A stretch of DNA of 64,000 nt, taken from the NCBI RefSeq assembly GCF_000236905.1, contig NC_016522.1:248001-312000 (forward strand). Reading direction: 5' to 3'. The translations under genes were made by a program, and so were the position numbers. Within the stretch, counting starts at the first letter, position 1. Each line of letters begins with the position of its first letter. The notes below the pieces were generated by a model. The model made no database searches. It was not told the DNA's origin and saw only the letters and a program-made list of their open reading frames with translations. The stretch comes from Tetrapisispora phaffii CBS 4417. Its lineage: Eukaryota > Ascomycota > Saccharomycetes > Saccharomycetales > Saccharomycetaceae. Of this stretch, positions 29,366-41,149 are shown one piece after another.

Positions 29366-30214
29366 CTAAAAAACGAAAACTTCATCTTCCATTTTTGGAA
29401 CTGGCTTGGCTTTTGCAAAACCTAGGGCAACGGCACACCTTTTAACACTTGATACCATTGGCAGTGGGCCGCAGACTAACAATTGGACACCATGACCTGG
29501 GGCTGGTAAGTATTCTTTCATGACATCCGCAGTAATGTAACCCACACCACCAGTCCAATCTTCACTTGGGTTATCAACGACATAGTAAACTCTAAATTGC
29601 TCTGGTTTGGTAGCAACTAAGTCATCTAATTGTTTTTTCAATAAAATTTCCTTCTCAGCAACATTACCATAAATTAATGATACTTTAGTTTTATCATTTG
29701 GATTCTGAGCAATTGCTTTTATTATTTGATACATTGGCGTAATACCAGAACCACCTGCAACCATACCAAGTTCCTTACGGCAGTTTGGTGAGTAATTGTA
29801 GAAACCCTTTGGACCACTCAATTCAATAGTGTCATTAAGTTCCAATTCAGCAAAATTCTTTGACATGTTACCATTTTCGTAAGATTTAATCAACAGCTCG
29901 AAAAACCCTCTAGAATCAGTGTCTAATGAAGTTGGAGTGTAGGATCTGATAATTGTCTTTTCATTTATTACAGCCTTGACAGTGATGTGCTGACCAACAG
30001 GTAGACCCAAGATAGAATCTTCAGTTGGCAGTTTGAAGCGGTAAACAGCACTATTATGTGACAAGATCGTCTTTCTGATCAATGGAAACTTCTTATATTG
30101 ACCTTTAACTAATGTAGCCTTTGGTTTGAATTGTTTACCTAATTGTAAGGAATAATATGTACCCACTGCTAATAGAAGCACAGCCAAAACAATTTTAATA
30201 GCACTTTCCTCCAT
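29366..30214 (-). CDS. CBR1: NADH-cytochrome b5 reductase
   Basis: This 282-residue flavoprotein has an N-terminal membrane anchor at about residues 7-25. It transfers electrons from NADH to cytochrome b5 for sterol and fatty-acid modification, and also serves in the diphthamide and tRNA wobble-uridine pathways. The FAD-binding RSYTPTS motif is near residue 90. The nicotinamide-binding GGSGITPMYQ motif is near 153, with LLVCGPLPM near 245. The C-terminus is KMEDEVFVF. S. cerevisiae Cbr1 has 284 residues. The ATG is followed by an acidic, then hydrophobic segment as in the family. In S. cerevisiae PKP1 is the next gene on chromosome IX; here it is absent. Confidence 0.96.
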   Translation of the reverse strand: MEESAIKIVLAVLLLAVGTYYSLQLGKQFKPKATLVKGQYKKFPLIRKTILSHNSAVYRFKLPTEDSILGLPVGQHITVKAVINEKTIIRSYTPTSLDTDSRGFFELLIKSYENGNMSKNFAELELNDTIELSGPKGFYNYSPNCRKELGMVAGGSGITPMYQIIKAIAQNPNDKTKVSLIYGNVAEKEILLKKQLDDLVATKPEQFRVYYVVDNPSEDWTGGVGYITADVMKEYLPAPGHGVQLLVCGPLPMVSSVKRCAVALGFAKAKPVPKMEDEVFVF

Positions 30215-30756
30215 AGTTTCGTTTAATTATATAACGTTAATATTCAATGATTAATGTTGGTATGTAGTTCAAACTCCTTTGCTACTAGTTTATACATAGT
30301 ACAATATTATTTATATAAATTCATTGGTGTTTTAATAGGAGATACATTTATTTCTACATTTGATAGACTTTTTAAAAAATTTCAATTAGATATTGATCTT
30401 ATTTAATCGCTAACGGAACTATATGCCTAAGGCAAGAAAACATCAGGACAAATGAAATGAAATGAACATTTAATTTGGAATTAAGAACTATAAATGAAGT
30501 TGAAGTTATTGGAACTCGATAGAAGGGAGGGATTGATATAAGAACTGAGATATGATGATATGGTGTTACTTGGTTTATAATTAAGTAAATTTAGAAAGAG
30601 CCAAGAAAATACAAGAAGGAAAGTATATTCATGTATTATGCACTGTATATATATACGTACTATGAGGTATCCTATGCTGTGTATGTTCGGTTTTTGTGAG
30701 GTGGAATATGGGTTTCAATACTTGTCTCGTTAGATCTTTGAATTTATATAGTTTCA
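30215..30756. other. CBR1-JHD1 intergenic region
   Basis: This 542-bp AT-rich spacer holds the CBR1 promoter and the JHD1 3' end. No gene or repeat is apparent. Confidence 0.5.
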
Positions 30757-31980
30757 TTATGGGGATTCTTTGCGTAATGAGTTCAATTTAGCGATCATCT
30801 CCTTTTTCGAGTTAAACGATGACGATGAGTATTTTAGTTTTGAACTGGTGATGATGCTACTTAATTGCTTTATTATAGTTGGGAGGTCACCGTCATTCGA
30901 AAATTTGGACCCCGATTCTATTTCGTCTATCAACCATTCAGCGGTTTTATACATCACAGCTTCAAATTTCGGGAAAGTAAAAGTTTTAGGTACCTTCGAT
31001 TCTTTTTCAACCTCCACAATTTTCAAATGAGTCAGTATATCTCTGAATGTCAAGAAATTTCCTCCAACAATCAACGAGTCTTCCGGGGTGTACACCACGT
31101 GGATATAACCTGCAGGGATCAAAAATAAATCTGAGGCCTTTAATTCCATGGCTATACCGTCTTGTAAATGGTCCCCAAGAAAAATTGATGTTTGATCAGG
31201 TTTATTACACCATTGTAGATATTGTTCAATGTTGTGAGAAGTTGGAGGGAACAAAATGAATTTTTTACTTCCTTGCAACAGTTTATAATACACTGGAGTT
31301 CCTGCAAAATCCAGATGAAAGTCTGTGTAAGCATTTCTCACTGACATCAACACGTATTTTGTAACTTTTGGCCTTGGACCATAGACACCATTCTCCCCAT
31401 CACAATTACAGTATCTATCCCATACAATATCTACTAGATCATTTTCAGAGACCACTGTAGGCCTCTTAACTACGAAGTTATCTCTCTTCGCAAAATCTGA
31501 CACTTCAAATGATATCACATTCTTCAGTCGGTCTCTTTGCAAATATGATGTGTTTGTAAAATATTCATTCCATTTTGATAATGTCCATTTTTCATTCTCT
31601 TGTGTCAGAACATCCATAACATTAATCTTACAATCTCCTCCCAACCTCTTTGTAATTTCTTCAACCGTCAACTGATCAGGAACTTCCATCCCTGAATTCT
31701 CTGGATCAATAATCAAATATGGTACCTTGATATCATCAAATGTATCTACAAACGTTTTATAAGGGATACGTTTATCCTGTGCATTACCAACATATCTATT
31801 AAAACAATCATTAAACGATTTTAAATGTGGAGGTTCATTCTTTCTTTTAACACCATCTCCTTCATTCAATGAAATATAATCAATTTGGTTATTTGAAGTT
31901 CTTAAATTGTACTTCTTCTTAGTGATTAACGAAGCTGTATCTCCCTTCTCAACGGATTTTCTTTTCCTATTGACTACCAT
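30757..31980 (-). CDS. JHD1: JmjC histone demethylase Jhd1, lacking the PHD finger
   Basis: This 407-residue Fe(II)/2-oxoglutarate oxygenase is of the KDM2/Jhd1 family, which demethylates histone H3 lysine 36. The iron ligands are visible: His222 and Asp224 in FHLDFAG, and His294 in GYIHVVYTP. Other conserved stretches are EKWTLSKWNEYFTN, KVTKYVLMSVRNAYTD and GGNFLTFRDILTHLKIVE. S. cerevisiae Jhd1 has 492 residues, with an N-terminal PHD finger of about 75 residues before the JmjC part. Here the protein starts MVVNRKRKSVEKGD, and this aligns just after that finger. An in-frame stop lies eight codons upstream of the ATG. No cysteine-rich segment is encoded before it. The catalytic half looks intact, but the chromatin-reading half is missing. 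Confidence 0.92.
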   Translation of the reverse strand: MVVNRKRKSVEKGDTASLITKKKYNLRTSNNQIDYISLNEGDGVKRKNEPPHLKSFNDCFNRYVGNAQDKRIPYKTFVDTFDDIKVPYLIIDPENSGMEVPDQLTVEEITKRLGGDCKINVMDVLTQENEKWTLSKWNEYFTNTSYLQRDRLKNVISFEVSDFAKRDNFVVKRPTVVSENDLVDIVWDRYCNCDGENGVYGPRPKVTKYVLMSVRNAYTDFHLDFAGTPVYYKLLQGSKKFILFPPTSHNIEQYLQWCNKPDQTSIFLGDHLQDGIAMELKASDLFLIPAGYIHVVYTPEDSLIVGGNFLTFRDILTHLKIVEVEKESKVPKTFTFPKFEAVMYKTAEWLIDEIESGSKFSNDGDLPTIIKQLSSIITSSKLKYSSSSFNSKKEMIAKLNSLRKESP

Positions 31981-32943
31981 TATATATCCTTTGATTATAT
32001 CAATTACTTATCAGCTTTTACTGCCGTACACCTACGAACAACTTCTACAGTAACCTCATCTTCTTCTAATAGGTAACCAAAGCCACCCACATTTTAATAT
32101 ACTCATTAAGGTGCCTAAGCGTTTACCCGAATAACCGATATAACCTTGCATCCATTTACCATGAAGCCAAAGAGCTCAGAACTAGATAGCTGTAACTATA
32201 AGATACTATCATACACTAATCTAACAATACAAGACACACATCAAACCATCGTGAGGACACAACGATCAAAGATCAAGAGTATTCAGACCGTTGAAAGTTT
32301 TTAATATACCAGAGAAAGAGAAAGAGAGTGAGACGGGTTCTAACAGTTGAACTGCTGTTGCTGTACTTTATGTAACTTCTTTACATTGCTGATGTTGGTT
32401 CATTCATATTTCGATAGCGTCATAGTCTTTGTACCGAAACCATTCTTATGACAAGCATAACTTTACAATGCTTTCCATATATTCAGTAAATCTCTATCAC
32501 TGACATTACCGTTGAAGTTGGGATGTCATAGTCATATGAAGAAATCGTGTTAGATAAACAAAGCAATACACAGACGTACATAAATGAACCTTGTCCCTGG
32601 TACGTGTGCAATAAAGTATATTTAAATATTCATTAGAAAAGACTTCTACAAATACTCAAATATCAAAGAGGGTTAAAAAACATTTTGAGATTGTACAATT
32701 TTAAAAAAAATAAACAACATAAAATTGATGATATTTGAATTATTTTTTTGGAATACCATCTGACACTTTCCAACTTTTGAACTCGATCTCTTTATTATTA
32801 TTCTATTTATATATCGGTACTCCTTTATATTATATAGAGTAATTATATGTACATATCTTATATAAGGAGATACTGGCTTAGCTGTGTCTCTCGATTAACT
32901 ATAATACTATCCCAGACGTAGTACACATACAGAGCTGTTCAAT
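31981..32943. promoter_or_regulatory. JHD1/GVP36 divergent intergenic region
   Basis: This 963-bp spacer is where the merged ancestral order predicts PKP1 and RSM18. Neither is detectable. A Reb1-type TTACCCG lies at 32123-32129, 143 bp upstream of the JHD1 ATG. TATA-like runs precede GVP36. Confidence 0.5.
32123..32129 (-). promoter_or_regulatory. Reb1-type site (TTACCCG) upstream of JHD1
   Basis: TTACCCG followed by A lies 143 bp upstream of the JHD1 start, a normal distance for Reb1 in yeast promoters. It is a sequence match only. Confidence 0.5.
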
Positions 32944-33861
32944 ATGTCATTTAACGATTTTGCTAGTTCTTTAACACAAAAATTTCAAGAGCTGTCCACT
33001 GTTGTCTCTGAAAGGACTCAGGATTTGGGCACTTCTATTCCATCCATTGCTTCTTCAACTCAACGTTTAGTCCAAGAGAAATTAGGTAATGTTACTGATA
33101 TTTCTCAATTACCACAAGAATATTTAGAGTTGGAAAAAGAAATTGATACCATCAAATTAGTCTATGAGCATTTCTTAAAGATTACTTCCATCTACGATAA
33201 TGAATCCTATGATTATCCAAAGTACGTTAGCGACTCAGTTAATGATTATTCCAAATTATTTCAGTCAAAAATTGAAGATCTATCTCGTGCTACAAGTGCA
33301 GAAGAAGCTCAAAATATCTTGGTTACCCCAGGTCCAATCACTGAACCAAGAACTTTGAACTATGCCTTAAGTAAAGTTGCTTTGACGTCAAGTGAAAGTT
33401 TAAATCAATTACAAGACCCTAATGTATCTGCTGTTGCCTCCACTTTGTTGAAATTTAGTGACATGCAAACAAAGATCGCTCAACAAAGATTACAACAAGA
33501 TACTTTAATTCAAACTAAAGTCAATAAAGTCATCAAGGAAAAATTAAGTTCTTTAATCGAAAAGGCGACCAAATCCCGTAGAGATGTTCAATACAAGAGA
33601 TTACAATACGATGTTGCTAGATCAAAGTTAGCTCAAGCTAAACCAGAAAAAGAAGCCGCTCTAAGAGTCGAAATGGAATCCTTAGAAGAGCAATTTGCTC
33701 AAGCTACTGAAAGTGCCACTGTCACTATGCAAGATGTTATCTCTCAATCTAAATTTTTAGATACATTGAAAAACTTAGTCGAAGCTCAATTAAGTTACTT
33801 CGAGAATTCTGCTAATTTATTAAAGGAATTGCTGCCTGAATTCGAATCATCTTCTGCTTAA
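32944..33861 (+). CDS. GVP36: BAR-domain protein Gvp36
   Basis: This 305-residue protein is a BAR-domain homologue found on Golgi vesicles. In S. cerevisiae it takes part in endocytosis, vacuole shape and actin organisation. Almost the whole length is predicted helical and coiled, as expected of a BAR dimer. Conserved stretches are STQRLVQEKLGNVTDISQLP near residue 40, IKLVYEHFLKITSIYDN near 75, and VTPGPITEPRTLNYALSKVA near 135. S. cerevisiae Gvp36 has 326 residues; the acidic tail that ends it is shortened here to EFESSSA. The ATG matches the family start (MSFNDFASSLTQK). The gene is divergent from JHD1. Confidence 0.95.
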   Translation: MSFNDFASSLTQKFQELSTVVSERTQDLGTSIPSIASSTQRLVQEKLGNVTDISQLPQEYLELEKEIDTIKLVYEHFLKITSIYDNESYDYPKYVSDSVNDYSKLFQSKIEDLSRATSAEEAQNILVTPGPITEPRTLNYALSKVALTSSESLNQLQDPNVSAVASTLLKFSDMQTKIAQQRLQQDTLIQTKVNKVIKEKLSSLIEKATKSRRDVQYKRLQYDVARSKLAQAKPEKEAALRVEMESLEEQFAQATESATVTMQDVISQSKFLDTLKNLVEAQLSYFENSANLLKELLPEFESSSA

Positions 33862-34060
33862 ACAATAATGTTTTACTCATACTATATAAATATCTATATA
33901 AATATACTTATATTACTATATTTTACCAATAACTTAATATTACTTTTAATAAATACTAAAATAAGAAATAAAAATCTATTTTCAAATATATATTCTATTA
34001 CTATTAAAAGTTTATCTAATATAAATTTATTTATCAGTATGAAATATCTACCAAAACAAT

Positions 34061-36736
<2,676 letters not shown>

Positions 36737-37015
36737 CTATCTTGAGCCCTTCAATGGTTCCACCACTAACTTATCAAAAGTATATAATTGTGAAATAATG
36801 GACTGTCTCTTTAGAACACTCAAATCTTCTAATCCCCTATTATAGCAATCTATAATTGCCTGTGAATCATTTAGATGTTTATTTGCTTTGAATGATTCTC
36901 TTGACCTTCTTAGGAAAAACTCTCTAAAGTTATAATCATTGAATAGTCTCGAATTTTTAATTAACTGTTTATAAAGATGTAGAACTTCAATTCTTGTGGG
37001 ACCAACAGCACCCAT
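36737..37015 (-). CDS. ISD11: LYR-motif iron-sulfur assembly subunit Isd11
   Basis: This 92-residue mitochondrial matrix protein binds and stabilises the cysteine desulfurase Nfs1, together with acyl carrier protein, for iron-sulfur cluster synthesis. The LYR-family signature is at the N-terminus: VLHLYKQLIKNSRLF, then the Phe-rich YNFREFFLRRSRESFK. Length and motif match S. cerevisiae Isd11 (94 residues, essential). The order TPA1-ISD11-CAJ1 is that of YER049W, YER048W-A and YER048C. The ATG is the family start. Upstream lie a CACGTG E-box and a Reb1-type site. Confidence 0.93.
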   Translation of the reverse strand: MGAVGPTRIEVLHLYKQLIKNSRLFNDYNFREFFLRRSRESFKANKHLNDSQAIIDCYNRGLEDLSVLKRQSIISQLYTFDKLVVEPLKGSR

Positions 37016-37249
37016 TGTAATGTAATTAAATGATAAAATAGTACGCGTTATATTCTTCTAATGTGTTAACATATATCGATAATTAACAGCTCCATATATA
37101 CGAATAGTAAACAACTAACAATATTAATATTAATATATATATAGATTAATCACAAATTCATTTATTAATAGCAGTAATAGTAATGATTAAAAGTATGTCT
37201 ATTTCCCAGTAACAGCTAACATGTAACTGGGTGATTTCAATAGACGAGT

Positions 37250-37310
37250 CACGTGAAGCCGCGACTGTGCCCTGCCAATGAAAATTACTGCAGAAACAAC
37301 GTGTTACCCG
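37250..37310. promoter_or_regulatory. E-box plus Reb1-type site upstream of ISD11
   Basis: CACGTG at 37250-37255 (context TCACGTGA, Cbf1-like) and TTACCCG at 37304-37310 lie about 235 and 290 bp upstream of the ISD11 ATG. The pair resembles the E-box/Reb1 pair upstream of MMF1 (2005-2023). Confidence 0.5.
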
Positions 37311-37760
37311 ACCATTGGCATGCTATAGGGTGCTTTAAGAAGTAGTAGAAGATTGCGAGACAGCTGGAAAGAGTATAATTTGTGAAGAAACAAGCGCGGA
37401 ACCAGCAACAGGGTCAATGGTGTTGACGTTGACTGGGTGGATAAGTTGTTCGTTTGCATTCATAGTTAGTAGGTAAGGATTATTATAGTCAATCCGATTA
37501 GTTGTCTTACTAAATAAACTACAAATAGCAGATACTATTAGAATGCTATCATACACTGTTGCATTCGAGACTTAAGTATCGTCACATTCTGTTCCTTATA
37601 TGTCGGTCTGTTTCATATATTAAGCTACACATCTGCTCAATAGATGAATTCATTACTTTAATATATTAATAGTTGTTAGATTATATACTATATAATCAGA
37701 TTAATCTCTCTGGTCTCTTGGACCTGGACCAATGAATTGTTTAACTATTCATTACCGGGG

Positions 37761-37787
37761 TATATATATATATATATATATATATAT
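37761..37787. repeat. (TA)n microsatellite beside assembly gap
   Basis: About 13 TA units lie 10 bp before the first N run. Length variation here probably caused the gap. Confidence 0.95.
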
Positions 37788-37797
37788 GTGAGAACAA

Positions 37798-37839
37798 NNN
37801 NNNNNNNNNNNNNNNNNNNNNNNNNNNNNNNNNNNNNNN
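37798..37839. other. Assembly gap, 42 N
   Basis: This is a run of unknown bases. True length and content are not known. Confidence 1.
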
Positions 37840-37842
37840 AGT

Positions 37843-37870
37843 TGAATGAACATGTGTACGTGTTCATTCA
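37843..37870. repeat. Inverted repeat, 10-bp arms, 8-nt loop
   Basis: TGAATGAACA (37843-37852) and TGTTCATTCA (37861-37870) are exact reverse complements directly after the assembly gap. They could be a protein-binding dyad or part of a degraded repeat. Confidence 0.7.
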
Positions 37871-38089
37871 TCCTCCTAGGCTCTTTAGTGCTGTATTGTA
37901 CATCTGTGTTTATCATGTAGCCATTTACATTGTAGTGAGAAATTTTCACCTACCACTTGGAAGATTGTTCTGGACCTTCTTTCCATTAGTAAGTGATCTA
38001 TTAGTTCTGGACTCAAAGTGTCATAAACACTTAGTTCTGTCACATACACTACAATAATTCTGACAATATATATATATATTATTTCAATC

Positions 38090-38823
38090 TACTGCTCTAT
38101 CCAACGAGACAACGATGTCGAGTTGAACACGTATGGCAGATTTATGGTCCTACAGTACTATTTATGCATTAGAGATTCTAATATTACATTCTCGTAGGCA
38201 TTATTGTTTCAGGCTTACAACAATAATCTCCTAAGGAGGTAATATCTGGTATCGTATTTTCAATTATACGTCCAGTGTCATTTCCAACAAAGATTCCTGA
38301 CAAACGTAGAAGAAACTGAACTTTTTTATTTAAAACGTATCTGATCCATGGAATACCACTATACAGAGAATATTTTACAATTTTCCTATTGTAATACGGA
38401 TACTACAATAGACAGAGTTATGGCAGGATTATAATATAATAGATAGACAGATGTAAGACAGACTATTATATTATTGGCAGATGGGAAGCGCAGGATCGGA
38501 TACTTCTTATTATTTTCAACGTAAACAGAAACTTGTTCTTTTTATATATTCTACATAATATCTAATAATAAGTTACATGATCATCCAAATACTAGAAGTA
38601 TAAATAGGAGACCTATTTATACTTTTAGTTTAGCTACAATTTGCAATGTGCCTCGTTGAACTTGTCATTGCATTCGTGGCGACATCAGCTGTTCCAGTTG
38701 GTGACAATATTTCCTAAACAGGAAATATTAATGTTTCGTAACTGTTTCAGTAATAGCTCCTAAATAGGAAATATTATTACTGTTATATCGTAATCTAACT
38801 CTTGCTGAGCTTATATTACAACA
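38090..38823 (+). mobile_element. Probable Ty LTR remnant(s) upstream of the tRNA
   Basis: This AT-rich stretch ends in TTACAACA at 38816-38823, leaving 16 bp before the mature tRNA 5' end. Ty3-type elements insert at this distance, and yeast LTRs commonly end in CAACA. A second TTACAACA ends near 38,221. Three short hairpin motifs, CTCCTAAGGAG (38230-38240), TTTCCTAAACAGGAAA near 38,710 and TCCTAAATAGGA near 38,758, look like related LTR parts. I found no clear TGTTG start, target-site duplication or coding remnant, so the boundaries are approximate and the identity is an inference. Confidence 0.35.
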
Positions 38824-38839
38824 TTTCCATAAAATTGTT

Positions 38840-38911
38840 GGTTTTATAGTGTAGTGGTTATCACTGTCGGTTTTGATCCGACCAACCCCGGTTCGAATCC
38901 GGGTAAGACCT
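38840..38911 (+). tRNA. tRNA-Gln (anticodon UUG)
   Basis: This 72-nt cloverleaf has no intron. The acceptor strands GGTTTTA and TAAGACC pair, with T as discriminator. The anticodon stem GTCGG/CCGAC encloses the loop TTTTGAT with anticodon TTG, which reads CAA. The T-arm is CCCCG-GTTCGAAT-CCGGG, an intact B box. It is nearly identical to S. cerevisiae tRNA-Gln(UUG). A run of nine T directly after the gene is a strong RNA polymerase III terminator. Confidence 0.98.
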
Positions 38912-38919
38912 TTTTTTTT
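38911..38919 (+). terminator. RNA polymerase III terminator
   Basis: A run of nine T on the coding strand starts at the tRNA discriminator base. Five or more T suffice in yeast. Confidence 0.9.
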
Positions 38920-39465
38920 AAAATTCAAGTGTTCAATTTACGAACGAAGATGCCATATTAAGTTTGAACTTTTTGGCAGTGCTATTCAAAATATATGCGT
39001 TCTCAGTGTTTGGATTTAACAAACCAACCATTTTTATATTTTTAGTACTCACATTGCATATCCATTATAATATGGCAATCATTAGATATGATTGCCATAC
39101 TAAATAAAAATTGCGTTACTTCTTTTCCTTGGTGTCTATATATAACATGTCCTTATATCGCCCAGAAGCTTATATGCATTCAAGTCAAAATTGAAAAAAC
39201 AAAAATATGAAATTATTTAAATTTACATAATATACAAATAGGAAAAGATCTCAACTCCGATTAATAGACTTCATCCATTTGGTATTAGTGTTTGGTGTCA
39301 ATTGGTATTACCTTAATTGTCTAGATAAATATCTAATCTTTTATTTTTCTAAAGAGTCTGCCTATAAGTTTCCAGTTGTTCCTGCATATAAGAGAAGTTC
39401 ATATTGGTTAGCAGCAACATATTGATAAGGACGGCCGATCGAAGGAAAGAAAACAACAATCCATA

Positions 39466-40608
39466 ATGGTGAAAGATACTGAATATTATGATGTCTTAGG
39501 GGTCACTCCTGAAGCCACACCAACTGATATTAAAAAGGCTTATCGTAAAAAAGCGATGCAAACTCATCCAGATAAACACCCAGATGATCCAGAGGCGCAA
39601 TCCAAGTTTCAAGCTGTTGGTGAAGCCTATCAAGTTTTAAGTGATCCTGGCTTACGTTCTAAGTATGATCAATTCGGTAAAGATGATGCTGTTCCAAATG
39701 CTGGTTTTGAAGATGCACAAGAGTTCTTCTCTACTATCTTCGGTGGTGATGGTTTTAAAGATTGGATAGGTGAGTTTTCTTTGTTTAAAGAATTGAACGA
39801 AGTTGCTGGAGATTATGATGAAAATGGAAACCCAATAGCACCTAAAACAGAAGAAGAATCGGCAGCTGGGGGAACGGCAGCTGATGGTACTGTTGCAAAC
39901 CATGACCGAAAGAAGAAAATGTCAAAAGAACAAAGGGAAAAATTGTTTGAAATGGAAAAGAAGAGACGTGAAGAAGTAGCTAAGCAAGTCGATGAATTAT
40001 CGCAAAAATTAACTGTTAAGATCGACGATTATCTATTGGCCGTGAAGGAAAATCATGTTGATGAGTTCACAAGTAAACTAGACCAAGAAATTGAAGAATT
40101 GAAACTAGAAAGTTTTGGTATGGAATTGTTGCATGTATTAGCAAAGGTCTACAAGACAAAGGCAAACAACTACATTATGTCGAAGAAGACTTATGGTTTT
40201 TCAAAATTATTTACTGGCACTCTGGACAACGCAAGAACAGTTAAAGACACTTACAATTTACTATCTACCGGTTTAGAGGCTCAAAAAGCAATGAACCAAA
40301 TGAGTGAAGTTAACGCCGAAGAATTAGATGAATATGAACGTGCTAAATTTGAAAACATGATGGCAGGTAAAGCCCTTGGTGTCATGTGGGCTATGTCCAA
40401 ATTCGAATTAGAAAGAAAATTAAAAGAAGTATGTAACAAAATCCTGAGTAACAAATCCGTTCCATCAAAGGAACGTCTATTGAAGGCAAAAGCATTAATC
40501 TTCATTGCTAACAAATTTGAAAGTGCTAAGAGATCACCGGAAGAAGCCGAAGAAGCAAGAGTATTCGAAGAAATGATTCTTGGAGAACAAAAAAAGAAGC
40601 AAAAATAA
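39466..40608 (+). CDS. CAJ1: J-domain co-chaperone Caj1
   Basis: This 380-residue class-C type J protein stimulates Hsp70 ATPase. In S. cerevisiae it associates with membranes and the nucleus and helps plasma-membrane protein quality control. The J domain occupies residues 1-75. It opens with EYYDVLGV, has the catalytic His-Pro-Asp at 34-36, and ends at [12 protein letters not shown]-like X domain follows, with a charged linker at about 140-190 and conserved [16 protein letters not shown] near 225 and [16 protein letters not shown] near 300. S. cerevisiae Caj1 has 391 residues. The ATG is the family start. The gene lies 555 bp after the tRNA. Confidence 0.95.
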   Translation: MVKDTEYYDVLGVTPEATPTDIKKAYRKKAMQTHPDKHPDDPEAQSKFQAVGEAYQVLSDPGLRSKYDQFGKDDAVPNAGFEDAQEFFSTIFGGDGFKDWIGEFSLFKELNEVAGDYDENGNPIAPKTEEESAAGGTAADGTVANHDRKKKMSKEQREKLFEMEKKRREEVAKQVDELSQKLTVKIDDYLLAVKENHVDEFTSKLDQEIEELKLESFGMELLHVLAKVYKTKANNYIMSKKTYGFSKLFTGTLDNARTVKDTYNLLSTGLEAQKAMNQMSEVNAEELDEYERAKFENMMAGKALGVMWAMSKFELERKLKEVCNKILSNKSVPSKERLLKAKALIFIANKFESAKRSPEEAEEARVFEEMILGEQKKKQK

Positions 40609-41149
40609 ACAACAGAAATACAAACATATATACACACATATATATATACAAATAGATTCTTATAAAATTTATAACGTTAGCAATTCACAACCAAAAAAAA
40701 CGCACCTTCTACAGTATCTATCGTTCAGAACCGCAAACAACTTAAACTTTCTGATACCATTGATCCCTGGCAAGCATGTAGCTTATAGAACAAACATTTA
40801 AGATTTGATTGCTAAACGATTACAAAGCCTTGTTTCTGAGATTTCTTTGTGACAACGTCTCGATATTTTTGCTTTCTGCGGAGTTCTTAGTGCATATTTG
40901 TGACTTTTAAATTCTATTAGCGATAAAGATATTTTCGAAATGGCAAAACCGTAAATAGAAAATGTTAATGCTTAAAGCATACTTTGAACAAACCATGATG
41001 CCAAACACAAAATCTTTTTGTTTATTTTTTGATATATATATGTGTATACAAAGATGTGATCAATGATTCCATTTTGGTTTTGTTTTGACAATATTGTTTA
41101 ACATCAGACAGGAGTTTCGCCTAGCAGATCGAGTCGGTTGGTTTTCATA
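40609..41149. other. CAJ1-TED1 intergenic region
   Basis: This 541-bp AT-rich spacer has poly-T tracts and a TATATATATG run upstream of TED1. I see nothing further. Confidence 0.5.

Larger units (their letters stand above)
37016..39465. other. ISD11-CAJ1 intergenic region with tRNA and LTR-like debris
   Basis: At 2.45 kb this is the longest spacer. It holds an E-box (CACGTG, 37250-37255), a Reb1-type site, a TA microsatellite, an assembly gap, short inverted repeats, LTR-like sequence and a tRNA-Gln gene. APQ12, expected between GVP36 and TED1, is not found. A 73-codon minus-strand frame at 37335-37556 is unrecognised. Confidence 0.6.

Noticed and set aside
37335..37556. 73-codon minus-strand frame with a TACTAAC near its middle
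   Set aside because: No plausible 5' splice site nearby and no recognisable product. It may be a gene relic but is unsupported.
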